A stretch of DNA of 64,000 nucleotides, taken from contig JAOXSF010000180.1 of NCBI GenBank assembly GCA_025800125.1, positions 1 to 64,000 on the forward strand, read 5' to 3'. Both the position numbers and the translations under genes were made by a program. Origin of the DNA: Marinobacterium sp. GTDB lineage: Bacteria > Pseudomonadota > Gammaproteobacteria > Pseudomonadales > Balneatricaceae. The notes below the pieces were generated by a model, which saw only the letters and a list, made by a program, of their open reading frames with translations, ran no database searches and was not told where the DNA came from. Positions 20,134 to 28,758 of the stretch are shown here, in pieces (the stretch's first letter is position 1; each line of letters starts with the position of its first letter).

Positions 20134-20150
20134 TGCACCACCTTGGTGCG
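20134..20150. promoter_or_regulatory. NtrC-binding site (enhancer)
   Basis: TGCACCACCTTGGTGCG is a near-perfect dyad TGCACC-N5-GGTGCR, closely matching the known NtrC sites upstream of enterobacterial glnA. It lies about 108 bp upstream of the sigma54 promoter, the classic enhancer distance. Flanking TGCAC half-sites (for example 20121-20125) may be additional weak sites. Confidence 0.82.
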
Positions 20151-20284
20151 CAATTTTTGTGCAGTGCGTGGCAGGTAAAACGGCCTGAATATGACAGCCG
20201 TCAGACTCAGGGGAAATGCAGGCAGGCAGCTACCGCTTCCTTGGTATATAGTGTCCAGTCCCTTGCAGACCAGGAGGCAATGCC

Positions 20285-20542
20285 ATGATTGATAGCAAAC
20301 TGATTGAAGGCCTGAGTGAACAGTTCACCCGGCTGCTGCAGAACCAGCCTGACCTGCCCGGGCAGGCTATGATGCAGGAGCAGGTGCGCAGCCTGTTACA
20401 GAGCACATTCAGCCGGATGGATCTGGTAACACGGGAAGAGTTTGATGCCCAGCAGGCGGTACTGGCGCGTACCCGTGACCGGCTGGAACAGCTGGAGCAG
20501 CAGCTCAGTGTGCTGGAGAAGCAGATTAACGCCAAGGATTGA
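20285..20542 (+). CDS. ubiK: Ubiquinone biosynthesis accessory factor UbiK
   Basis: The 85-residue BMFP-domain protein (YqiC family) partners UbiJ in the aerobic ubiquinone biosynthesis complex. The N-terminal amphipathic helix (MIDSKLIEGLSEQFTRLL) and the C-terminal coiled coil with DLVTREEFDAQQAVLARTR are the family hallmarks. Ribosome-binding site aggaggc precedes ATG. It is divergent from amtB, an arrangement also familiar from Pseudomonas chromosomes. Confidence 0.92.
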   Translation: MIDSKLIEGLSEQFTRLLQNQPDLPGQAMMQEQVRSLLQSTFSRMDLVTREEFDAQQAVLARTRDRLEQLEQQLSVLEKQINAKD

Positions 20543-20611
20543 GCAGAGCTGTTGCATCCCGTTACAGACTGCGCTGAAAAAGTGCGGCACACCGGATGCC
20601 CTGGAGGAGAG

Positions 20612-22219
20612 ATGTCGATGACCCATTCCGATCAGCGTTATGCCTGGATCGGGGCAGATTACCACTACCAGTCAGTAAGCGAAGCGTATGCACTGCACTG
20701 GCAGTTTGACCACCCTGCAGCAGGCCAGCCGCTGGCCCGTATGCACACCCGGCTGCATGCAGGCAAGCTGGAGCAGCTATGCCAGCGCGCGCAGGAAAAC
20801 GGTATGGCGCAGGTAACACTGCGAGCACCGCAACGGGGCGAAAGCTGGCGGGTGCGCATGTACTGGCATCCGCATCAGCAACTGTATCTGATTGCTATGC
20901 ACAGCGATGAACGCAGCATCCGCACCGGTGCTGAAACCGGCCTTGCTGAAGCGCCGCTGCAGGCGGTGGCACCGGGGGCGCTACTGGAAACTGAAGAATT
21001 CCGTCAGCGGCTGGCGCAGCAGCTGGAACGTAACCGTATTCAGCAGAGCAGTCTTGCACTGATCTGTATCGACCTTGATCGTTTCCAGTGGATCAATGAC
21101 ACCCTGGGCAGTGAAGCCGGTACAGTGCTGCTGAATGAAGTGGCTGACCGGCTCCGTTCGGTGGTACGCAGTGAAGATCTGGTTGCCCGTTTTAGTGGTG
21201 ATACCTTTGTACTGATGGTTAATGGCCTCTATGCCGCAGACGACGCTGAAACCGTCGCCCATCGGGTAGTCGAGCGACTCAGTCATGGTATCTATATTGA
21301 CCGCCGGGAGCTGTTTGTCAGCGCCAGTGCCGGGGTGGCGATCTTCCCGCAGCATGGCCGTGATGAGTCCAGCCTGCTGCGTTCGGCAGATCTGGCCATG
21401 TATGCTGCCAAACGTGCCGGGCGTAACACTTACTGCCTGTACTACAGCGGCCTTAGCGGTACTCAGCATACTGAAGCGATGATCCACGGTGTTGATCTGA
21501 AACGGGCGATTTCGGCAGGTCAGCTGACCTTGCAGTACTGTCCGGTGTTCGATAACAGTCGTCACCGTCTTTGTGGTGCTGAACTGCTGGCTGGCTGGCA
21601 ACACCCGCAACTGGGCTGGCAGGGTAGCGCCGAACTGATGCCCGCTGCATTACAGGGGGAGGCAATTCCTGCCTTCAACGAATGGCTGTGGCAAGCACTG
21701 CTGGAGGTACAGCAGAGCCTGAGTAACCTGCCTGGCTGTGATCTGCTGCTGGTGCATCTGGAAGAGCCGCAGATTCTGGCGTCTGACTTTATTACTGACC
21801 TTGAGTATGCTGTACGCAACGAGCAGTTACTGGCCAGCCAGCTGGTACTGGAACTGGACGCCGAGGTGGCGCTGGCCCATGAAGGGCTGGTATTTGATCT
21901 GCAGGAACTGGGTTTCCGGGTCTGTCTGCGGGGCGTAAATGCGGTGTTGATGGAGCCGCGTCGGGTGCACGAGTTGCAACCGGACTGGCTGAAACTGGAT
22001 GCTGCGCACGTACAGAGCCTTAATGACCCTGGTAATACCAGTGCCGCTCAGCTGGCGCTGGCGGCACCGACCATTGCACTGATGGCGGAAGGGGTCAGCA
22101 GTGCCGGTCAGCTCAGCCAGCTGATCAATCAGGGTTGTGCGCTGATGCAGGGGCGTTACTTCAGTGAGTTGCTGACCCTGGAGCAGCTCAGCCAGTGGAT
22201 GACGCTGGAAGCGGGCTGA
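20612..22219 (+). CDS. Degenerate GGDEF-EAL protein with retained I-site
   Basis: ATG 20612 follows ggaggag; ATG 20618 is an alternative, and the upstream extension to 20552 is rejected. The product has about 535 residues: a PAS-like N terminus of about 115 residues, GGDEF, then EAL. The cyclase motif is ARFSGDTF instead of RxGGDEF, but RSED at the inhibitory position keeps RxxD. The EAL domain has lost its catalytic set: AELLAGW replaces EALIRW and LRGVN stands where DDFG should be. I infer a catalytically dead c-di-GMP receptor that binds through the I-site. It lies 69 bp downstream of ubiK. Confidence 0.87.
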   Translation: MSMTHSDQRYAWIGADYHYQSVSEAYALHWQFDHPAAGQPLARMHTRLHAGKLEQLCQRAQENGMAQVTLRAPQRGESWRVRMYWHPHQQLYLIAMHSDERSIRTGAETGLAEAPLQAVAPGALLETEEFRQRLAQQLERNRIQQSSLALICIDLDRFQWINDTLGSEAGTVLLNEVADRLRSVVRSEDLVARFSGDTFVLMVNGLYAADDAETVAHRVVERLSHGIYIDRRELFVSASAGVAIFPQHGRDESSLLRSADLAMYAAKRAGRNTYCLYYSGLSGTQHTEAMIHGVDLKRAISAGQLTLQYCPVFDNSRHRLCGAELLAGWQHPQLGWQGSAELMPAALQGEAIPAFNEWLWQALLEVQQSLSNLPGCDLLLVHLEEPQILASDFITDLEYAVRNEQLLASQLVLELDAEVALAHEGLVFDLQELGFRVCLRGVNAVLMEPRRVHELQPDWLKLDAAHVQSLNDPGNTSAAQLALAAPTIALMAEGVSSAGQLSQLINQGCALMQGRYFSELLTLEQLSQWMTLEAG

Positions 22220-22268
22220 TTTTGCCTGGCGGCTTAGCTTGCTGAGCCGCCGTATGCTGGCCTCTATT

Positions 22269-22316
22269 CCTTATCTGGCTTTCTGTCCTTATCTGACTTT
22301 CTGTCCTTATCTGCCT
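22269..22316. repeat. 18-bp tandem repeat over a stop codon
   Basis: ccttatctggctttctgt at 22269-22286, a one-change copy at 22287-22304 and a partial copy from 22305. The TAA stop of the minus-strand merR gene (22307-22309) is inside the third copy, and each further copy repeats that TAA. Confidence 0.85.
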
Positions 22317-22816
22317 CTGGCCGCAGCGTCTGTTGCGGCAATGCCATCGGGCTGGCCATGTTCGGTTGCACACAGTGCATGATCGGCCAGCACTTCCAGA
22401 ATACGACAATGGTTTTCCCCTTCAGGATGCTGGTTAAGCTGGTGACACTCACTGAGCATCCGTTCCAGCTCTTCGCGCAGTGACTCCAGCCGGGCTATTT
22501 TGCGCTTTACCGCCTGTAGATGGCGGCGGGCAATCTGGTCGGCATCATGGCAGTGATGGTCTGGTGCATCGTTGTACTGCAACAGTTCGCGGATCGCTTC
22601 CAGGTCAAAACCCAGTGCGCGGGCATGACGGATAAACCGCAGTTTGAGCAGATGCTGCTGGTTGTAACGGCGCTGATTACCGGCGTTGCGGGCGGCTGGT
22701 GGTAGCAGCCCGATCTCTTCGTAATAACGGATGGTCGGGATCTTGCAGTCAGTGAGCGCTGACAACCGGCCAATGGCGATGGGTTGAGCCAGCGTGTTGT
22801 CATCAGGGTGTGTCAT
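22307..22816 (-). CDS. MerR-family metal-responsive regulator
   Basis: I choose the ATG giving 169 residues beginning MTHPDDNTL. The ribosome-binding site is weak, and a 31-residue upstream extension has no homologous look. Helix-turn-helix and wing: IGRLSALTDCKIPTIRYYEE, then NQRRYNQQHLLKLRFIRHAR. A long dimerisation helix follows, then a Cys/His-rich metal loop (DHHCHDAD, SECHQLNQHPEGENHCRI). This resembles the Cd/Pb/Zn branch (CadR, PbrR, ZntR). It is divergent from a cation diffusion facilitator gene whose promoter has the typical overlong MerR spacer, so it very likely regulates that efflux gene. Confidence 0.85.
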   Translation of the reverse strand: MTHPDDNTLAQPIAIGRLSALTDCKIPTIRYYEEIGLLPPAARNAGNQRRYNQQHLLKLRFIRHARALGFDLEAIRELLQYNDAPDHHCHDADQIARRHLQAVKRKIARLESLREELERMLSECHQLNQHPEGENHCRILEVLADHALCATEHGQPDGIAATDAAARGR

Positions 22817-22943
22817 TCTGCGGTTCCGGGGTGTCTGTTTGCTGCATGGTGTGCGTAGCTGAGGTGCGATTGTTGCTGACAGCGTACCTGGAAATGCGAA
22901 GACACGCACATAACCCGCGCTACATAAAAATCCTGAAAAGCGC

Positions 22944-22974
22944 TTGAAGCTCCAGTTACTGGAGCTATTAGGCT
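22944..22974 (+). promoter_or_regulatory. MerR-type promoter/operator of the cation-efflux gene
   Basis: -35 TTGAAG (22944-22949) and -10 TAGGCT (22969-22974) are separated by 19 bp, the overlong spacer typical of MerR-activated promoters. The spacer contains a perfect dyad agctccag-tta-ctggagct (22948-22966), the expected operator. Confidence 0.85.
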
Positions 22975-23068
22975 TGATTCTGTTCAGCAGGGAACGCTGT
23001 ACCAGGCTGGAAACCTGTATGCAGGAATCCGTATCAGGAACACGGTATTGAACTTGAGGAGAGCCCCC

Positions 23069-23791
23069 ATGGCTGGTAGCTGCTGTGGACAGAATCAGAA
23101 CTTTGACGGCACCAGTGCTGCGTACCGCCGTATTCTGCTGGTAGTGATTGTCATTAATGCGGTGATGTTTTTTGTTGAGATGATCGCAGGCTGGATTGCC
23201 GGGTCGCAGGCATTGCAGGCGGATGCGCTGGATTTTCTTGGCGACACCATCAGCTATGGGGTCAGTCTGTGGGCGATTGGTAAGGCGCTCAGTATTCGTA
23301 GCCGGGCAGCGCTGGCGAAGGGGATCAGCCTGACGCTGATGGCGCTCTGGGTGGCAGGTAGCACCCTGTACAAGGTGTTTATTCTTAATACACCGGATGC
23401 GTTAACCATGGGCTCTATCGCGATCAGTGCATTTGTGGCGAATATGATCAGCGTACTGTTGCTGATGCGTTATCGTAACGGTGATGCCAATGTGCGCTCT
23501 GTCTGGCTATGCAGTCGTAACGATGCCATTGGAAATCTGGTGGTGGTCGCTGCTGCCAGCGGGGTCTGGGCAACCGGGAGTGCCTGGCCTGATCTGGCGG
23601 TTGCGTTCTTTATGGCGGCGCTGTTCCTGAGCTCATCCATACAGATTATTCGTCAGGCCCGTGCTGAGATGGCGCAGGCCGACCCGTTGCAGGCAGGTGC
23701 TGCTGATCATACAAACCACTGTAATACCGCCATTGACTGTTGTAACAGTCAACACGCCAGACCTGGTGGTGGTAAAAGGACTGACAGCTAA
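23069..23791 (+). CDS. Cation diffusion facilitator efflux transporter
   Basis: Inner-membrane metal/proton antiporter of the CDF family, about 240 residues from ATG 23069 (gaggag 6 bases upstream). It starts MAGSCCGQ, a Cys pair that may bind metal. It has six transmembrane helices with metal-site segments DALDFLGDTISYG in TM2 and SRNDAIGNLVVV in TM5. The C terminus is short and Cys/His-containing (HTNHCNTAIDCCN) instead of the usual cytosolic ferredoxin-like domain. It is controlled by the divergent MerR gene. The metal (Zn, Cd, Pb or Co) is not readable. Confidence 0.87.
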   Translation: MAGSCCGQNQNFDGTSAAYRRILLVVIVINAVMFFVEMIAGWIAGSQALQADALDFLGDTISYGVSLWAIGKALSIRSRAALAKGISLTLMALWVAGSTLYKVFILNTPDALTMGSIAISAFVANMISVLLLMRYRNGDANVRSVWLCSRNDAIGNLVVVAAASGVWATGSAWPDLAVAFFMAALFLSSSIQIIRQARAEMAQADPLQAGAADHTNHCNTAIDCCNSQHARPGGGKRTDS

Positions 23792-24054
23792 GCCTCGGTG
23801 AGGGTCTGCAAAATATCTGGATTTGATAACCGACAGTCCAGAAAGAGAGCTGCCTTGCCCACCCGTACACGCAGTGGGCAGGGGAGGCTCGCTGTTGCCA
23901 TTGAGATTAACTTCTGCGGCAGCCTGTCAGTTTTGAATTTTTCTGTAGCCGTATTCTGATAAACTTGGTTATTTGCATAAAATAAACAGGCCCCTTATTC
24001 TGTTTGTTTTGAATAAATTATCGGGTTGTTAAACCCTGGTTTTTGGAAATCAGA
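23792..24054. other. Junction region before the restriction-modification pair
   Basis: No gene. Composition changes from GC-richer to AT-rich near 23930. I see no direct repeats, insertion sequence ends or tRNA at the junction. Confidence 0.35.
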
Positions 24055-25764
24055 ATGAGTGAAGAACGATATAGTCACGTAGAATGTCGCAAGAAAGAAG
24101 GAGCTCACTATACACCTGATAGCGTTTCAGATTTTATAGCAGGTCAGATTGTTGGTCATGCCTGTTTAAAAGAAAGTATGAAAGTTATTGACCCTGCTGT
24201 TGGCGATGGAGAACTTCTGGTCAGCCTTATATCTTCCCTGGTGAATAAGGGTGTTGTTGATGTCGAGGCTCATGCTTTTGATATAAACAAAAAATCTCTT
24301 GAAATAACAAAAGAACGTATTTTTGCACTGTTTCCGGATATAAAGTTAGTTGTTCACCATAGAGACTTTCTTCAGGCTTGCCTTGAAAAATCAACACAAA
24401 ATAAGTCACAGAATCTGTTCGTAGATCCGACCTTACCTGAATTTGACTTGTTAATAGCGAACCCTCCTTATATTAGAACTCAAGTACTGGGTGCTGAAGC
24501 AGCTCAGCAATTAAGCAAAAACTTTGGTTTGAAGGGTAAGGTTGATATTTATCAGGCCTTTATGATTGCGATGACAACTGTATTGAAAAAAGAAAGTGTT
24601 GCAGGTGTTATTGTTTCAAATAGATTTATGACAACCAAAGGCGCAGGAAAGTTTCGAGAGCGCTTGTTTGATTTGTATGATATTCAAGGAATATGGGACT
24701 TCGGAGACACAAAGGTTTTTGATGCTGCTGTTTTGCCAGCGGTGATTGTTATGAAGCCCGCAGGGCAGCATAGCTCTGATGACGTTATTCCATTTTCTTC
24801 TGTCTATCTGGAAAAGTCATATTCAGAACTGCCAGCACCTGAAGTTACTAATCAGGTAGAAGCGCTGTCTTATAATGGTCTTGTAAAAGCCAAAAAAGAT
24901 GCGTATCTGGTTAAACATGGCACGCTGATTTTTGACCAGAAGCCTTCTGATGTTTGGCGGCTACAGGATGAAGAATCTGAAAAGTGGTTATCTAGTGTTG
25001 CCGAGGCCACATGGTGCCAGTTTAAGGACATAGGAAAAATACGTGTAGGTGTAAAAACAACTGCAGATAATGTGTTTATACATGCTGACTGGTTAGTGGA
25101 AACCGGTTTTGAACCAGAACTCTTGCAGACTCTGACAACGCATCACGTCGCGGAACGTTATAAAGTTGATCTGAAAAATTCCAAAAAAATTCTGTATACC
25201 CATGAAAATTTTAATGGCAAAAAAAGGGCTGTTGATATTGATCATTACCCTGTATCAAGGCGCTATCTTGAGTCTCACAGGAAACAACTGGAAGGCCGGA
25301 AGTATGTAATATCTGCAGGTCGGAACTGGTATGAAATCTGGGTTCCACAAAAGCCTGAGCTGTGGTGTGAGCCAAAACTGGTTTTCAGGGATATATGCGA
25401 AGAACCAACATTCTGGCTGGATGAGACGGGTAGCATCGTGAACGGTGATTGCTACTGGATGTTAAATGATTACCAGAAAGAGACCCCTGACTTGATCTGG
25501 TTAGTGCTCGGTGTTGCAAATTCCAGTTTTATAGAAACTTTTTACGATATGAAGTTTCAGAATAAGCTCTATTCAAATAAAAGACGGTTCATAAGTCAGT
25601 ATGTTGAACAGTTTCCTGTCCCTGACCCTGTGCTGTCAGAATCGCAAAAAATTATAGAGCTAACAAAAATCTGTTACCGGTTAGAAAGAGAGCATAGGGC
25701 AGAGGCCGAAGCAGAGATAAATGCGTTAGTCCTGTCTGCTTTCAGGGCCCCTGCTTTGTCATAG
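24055..25764 (+). CDS. Type II adenine-specific DNA methyltransferase
   Basis: About 570 residues from ATG 24055; TTG 24043 in the same frame is an alternative start. GAHYTPDSVSDFIA near residue 16 is the methyltransferase N-terminal signature. Motif I is DPAVGDGELL (46-55) and motif IV is NPPY (136-139), followed by YIRTQ: an N6-adenine enzyme of the gamma class, as in many type II systems. The long C-terminal half would be the target-recognition domain; the site cannot be read from sequence. It is convergent with the restriction gene, stops 1 bp apart. Base composition is visibly AT-richer than the flanks, suggesting acquisition. Confidence 0.9.
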   Translation: MSEERYSHVECRKKEGAHYTPDSVSDFIAGQIVGHACLKESMKVIDPAVGDGELLVSLISSLVNKGVVDVEAHAFDINKKSLEITKERIFALFPDIKLVVHHRDFLQACLEKSTQNKSQNLFVDPTLPEFDLLIANPPYIRTQVLGAEAAQQLSKNFGLKGKVDIYQAFMIAMTTVLKKESVAGVIVSNRFMTTKGAGKFRERLFDLYDIQGIWDFGDTKVFDAAVLPAVIVMKPAGQHSSDDVIPFSSVYLEKSYSELPAPEVTNQVEALSYNGLVKAKKDAYLVKHGTLIFDQKPSDVWRLQDEESEKWLSSVAEATWCQFKDIGKIRVGVKTTADNVFIHADWLVETGFEPELLQTLTTHHVAERYKVDLKNSKKILYTHENFNGKKRAVDIDHYPVSRRYLESHRKQLEGRKYVISAGRNWYEIWVPQKPELWCEPKLVFRDICEEPTFWLDETGSIVNGDCYWMLNDYQKETPDLIWLVLGVANSSFIETFYDMKFQNKLYSNKRRFISQYVEQFPVPDPVLSESQKIIELTKICYRLEREHRAEAEAEINALVLSAFRAPALS

Positions 25765-25765
25765 C

Positions 25766-26878
25766 TTAGTACTCAGGGTTGAAAACAGATTGTCCTCTAA
25801 GTGAATTAAAAAAGCTCATTTTAATTGTGCGTTGTACCTTGAAGTTTTTATTTGCAATATAAGAAAAGTGCTCACCCAGTCGGTAGCCAGGGCAAAGGAT
25901 TGCCCCCTCGATAATACTTGTTGTTGGGTTAGTCAACGCAATCAGGTATCGGCTATTTCGTGTAGTGAAACCCGCACAGTTTTCTATTTCTTCTTCGAAT
26001 TCAGGTGTATACTTGCCCAGGTCAATTGTTGGAGAATCCTGAATTTTTACTTCCAATGCCTGATTTCTTATATCGGGAAAGCCTGCTGCTAATGCTGTTC
26101 CGCTTGTCGAATAACCTAGCGTATTGGCAATAAGCTCTTCCAGCATTTGGCCTCGATTTTTTGTGGCGGCTGGAGCGACAGGCTGACCAATTATGTATTT
26201 TTTAACCATATCTTTTATCGTACTTAAAGGAAGTAAACTGCTGGCTGTGGGCTCGTCATGTATACTAAAATCAGATAAATTGGACGTGTTATCAGGATGA
26301 CCCATTAACGTATCATCAGGGTAGTATAGTAGGCCATCAGGAAGTGAGAGCACCTTATTGCGGGCTCGCTCTGAAATTATGATCTGACTTTTAATGGTCG
26401 GTTTGCCAAATTCACCAAACCTTTCCACAATATAGTCAGGAGTCAGAACAACTACCGACTCAATAATATGGCTATCTATATTGACTTTTATTAATATAAA
26501 ACGAACCTCTTTTGCTGAAAGCAGATCTCCATTTGCATATTCAACCTGTACAGAATCGGCCGTGGGATTTCTGTTCCATACTTGAAGATTATATGAATCT
26601 CCTGACGTGACAAGATAAGTATCGATGTACTCAAGCAATACCCTGGGTACCCCTTTTGCTTTTGGAGGAACAACCGAAAAATTACATTTTTTTGCAGGGG
26701 CTGGTGAGCTGGAGCTGAGTGTGGTAGAAACCAGCTTTCTCAGATTAGCGCCATCAGTTTTTGGTTTTTTTACCAGATTAAATTTTGTACCAATAAGTGG
26801 AGCAAGTTGCTGAGCCAGTATCTCGGGTGCAGTTAATGCTGCTTTATGGGCCGGAGGAAACTTCATCTTCTGTTCCAT
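25766..26878 (-). CDS. Type II restriction endonuclease, PD-(D/E)XK type
   Basis: The 370-residue partner of the adjacent methyltransferase has a catalytic core near 268-278, FPDIRNQALEVKI: Pro-Asp, a 6-residue spacer, then Glu-Val-Lys. A preceding helix GQMLEELIANTLG supplies a conserved Glu. No transmembrane or signal segment. Ribosome-binding site aagg lies 9 bases before ATG 26878. Function is assigned by the catalytic motif and by being tail to tail with a methyltransferase; a BsuBI/PstI-like or other subfamily cannot be confirmed. No controller (C) protein gene is nearby, so timing must come from promoter strengths. Confidence 0.83.
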   Translation of the reverse strand: MEQKMKFPPAHKAALTAPEILAQQLAPLIGTKFNLVKKPKTDGANLRKLVSTTLSSSSPAPAKKCNFSVVPPKAKGVPRVLLEYIDTYLVTSGDSYNLQVWNRNPTADSVQVEYANGDLLSAKEVRFILIKVNIDSHIIESVVVLTPDYIVERFGEFGKPTIKSQIIISERARNKVLSLPDGLLYYPDDTLMGHPDNTSNLSDFSIHDEPTASSLLPLSTIKDMVKKYIIGQPVAPAATKNRGQMLEELIANTLGYSTSGTALAAGFPDIRNQALEVKIQDSPTIDLGKYTPEFEEEIENCAGFTTRNSRYLIALTNPTTSIIEGAILCPGYRLGEHFSYIANKNFKVQRTIKMSFFNSLRGQSVFNPEY

Positions 26879-27189
26879 ATCTTTTTTCCTTATAGCACGA
26901 AGTTGCCGGATATACGTTTTTATTTTAAATGAAACTGACGGTTTAAATATACTTGAGGATAGATAGTTTCTGAAGGGTATTTTATAAAATCGACCCTATA
27001 AATAAGGCTTACAGCCCTGTTTAATCCTGCCTGGTAAGCAAAGCGGTATGGAATCAGAATGCTGTTATTGCCGTAACATCGCATAGTCCAAAAAGTGAAC
27101 AGCCCCGGCCCGGCCCGCACAGTATACTCAGTGGCTTCTGTGCCGGGCTGCGGCCCGTGCCCTCCGTCACGCCTTCAGGGATGGAAGCC
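26879..27189. other. Promoter region between restriction gene and comM
   Basis: No gene is supportable. AT-rich up to about 27000, then composition returns to the host level, marking the right edge of the inserted pair. A possible comM promoter lies near 27060-27130 but no convincing boxes are seen. Confidence 0.4.
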
Positions 27190-28686
27190 ATGTCACTTGC
27201 TATAGTTCACAGTCGTGCTCAGGTGGGGCTGGATGCGCCCGCCGTTACTATTGAGGTTCATTTCTCTGGCGGTCTGCCCGCCCTTTCCATTGTTGGCCTG
27301 CCGGAAAAAGCGGTCAGCGAGAGCCGCGAGCGGGTACGCAGTGCCCTGCTGAATGCCGGTTTCGAATTTCCTCGCAGTCGTATCACCATCAATATGGCCC
27401 CGGCGGACCTGCCCAAGGAAGGCGGCCGTTATGATCTGGCCATCGCCGTTGGCATTCTGGCGGCCAGTGATCAGATTCCGGTTACGGCTTTGCAGGGGCT
27501 GGAGCTGATCGGTGAACTGGCCCTCTCAGGCCAGTTGCGGCCGGTGCGGGGTGTATTACCCTCAGCGCTGGCCTGTCGCACTCAGGGCCGGGCCTTGCTG
27601 GTGGCACAGGACAACCGTCAGGAAGCGGCACTGGCACGGGGGTTGACGGTATTTGCCGCAGATAATCTGCTGGATGTCGCCCGTCACCTGGTGGGTGAAC
27701 AGACCCTTCCCGTTGAGCGGGGCACAGGCGTTGATCTGGACAGCCCGCCACTGGCCCCGGATCTCTCCGATGTTAAAGGCCAGTTTCAGGCCAAGCGGGC
27801 GTTGGAAATCGCTGCTGCCGGTTGCCATAACCTGCTGATGAGTGGTGTGCCGGGGAGTGGGAAAAGTATGCTGGCCCAGCGCCTGCCCGGTATTTTGCCG
27901 CCGCTGACCGAGCAGCAGCTACTGGAAGTGGCTGCTGTGCACTCTGTTGCAGGGCTGATCGAGTCTGACCAGCTGCCCCGTGGCCGCCCCTGGCGTTCCC
28001 CCCATCATTCAGCGTCGGCCGCTGCGCTGGTGGGCGGCGGTAGTCAGCCAAGGCCGGGCGAGGTATCACTGGCACACCATGGTTTGCTGTTTCTGGACGA
28101 GTTGCCTGAATTTAATCGTCAGGTGCTGGAAGTGCTGCGTGAGCCGATTGAAACAGGCCATATCATGATTGCCCGTGCAGCAAGGCGTACCGAGTTTCCC
28201 GCCCGCTTTCAGCTGGTGGCGGCGATGAATCCCTGTCCCTGTGGTTATGCTGGAGCACCCGGTAATCGTTGCCGTTGCAGTGCTGATCAGGTTCAGCGGT
28301 ATCAGAACCGTATCTCGGGGCCGTTGCTGGATCGCATTGACCTGCAACTGGTGGTGCCTGCACCAAGCCGTGAAGATCTGTTACTGGATTGCGCGGCAGG
28401 TGAAACCAGCGCTCAGGTACGTGTGCGGGTGGTGGAGGCACATCAGCGCCAGCTGGCCCGACAGGGCCAGGCCAATGGCACGCTCGACGGCCGTACGCTT
28501 GAGCATCACTGTCAGTTAAGTGAAGCAGACCAGCATATGTTGCTCGATGCTATTGAGCGTTTGAAGCTATCGGCCCGAGCCTGGCACCGGATTTTGCGGG
28601 TGGCACGTACCATTGCCGACCTGGCCGGATGTGAGCGAGTCGAGCAGATGCACCTGCTTGAAGCGCTTAGTTATCGCAGCGCCTGA
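27190..28686 (+). CDS. comM: Mg-chelatase-like AAA ATPase ComM/YifB
   Basis: Hexameric branch-migration helicase of natural transformation (ComM), about 498 residues from ATG 27190, which has ggaag 3 bases upstream. N-terminal LonC/RadA-like region: GLDAPAVTIEVHFSGGLPAL and GLPEKAVSESRERVRSAL. Walker A is GVPGSGKSMLA and Walker B is LLFLDELPEFNR. A zinc-ribbon-like CPCGYAGAPGNRCRC and the C-terminal helical RILRVARTIADL complete the family set. In related genomes it neighbours ubiK; here several genes and the restriction-modification pair lie between. Confidence 0.95.
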   Translation: MSLAIVHSRAQVGLDAPAVTIEVHFSGGLPALSIVGLPEKAVSESRERVRSALLNAGFEFPRSRITINMAPADLPKEGGRYDLAIAVGILAASDQIPVTALQGLELIGELALSGQLRPVRGVLPSALACRTQGRALLVAQDNRQEAALARGLTVFAADNLLDVARHLVGEQTLPVERGTGVDLDSPPLAPDLSDVKGQFQAKRALEIAAAGCHNLLMSGVPGSGKSMLAQRLPGILPPLTEQQLLEVAAVHSVAGLIESDQLPRGRPWRSPHHSASAAALVGGGSQPRPGEVSLAHHGLLFLDELPEFNRQVLEVLREPIETGHIMIARAARRTEFPARFQLVAAMNPCPCGYAGAPGNRCRCSADQVQRYQNRISGPLLDRIDLQLVVPAPSREDLLLDCAAGETSAQVRVRVVEAHQRQLARQGQANGTLDGRTLEHHCQLSEADQHMLLDAIERLKLSARAWHRILRVARTIADLAGCERVEQMHLLEALSYRSA

Positions 28687-28758
28687 TACGGCCTGCTTCT
28701 GATACAGCGCGACTCCGGTGGTGCCGAGCTGCGCCGTTATTGCAGTGCGGGTGTTGCG

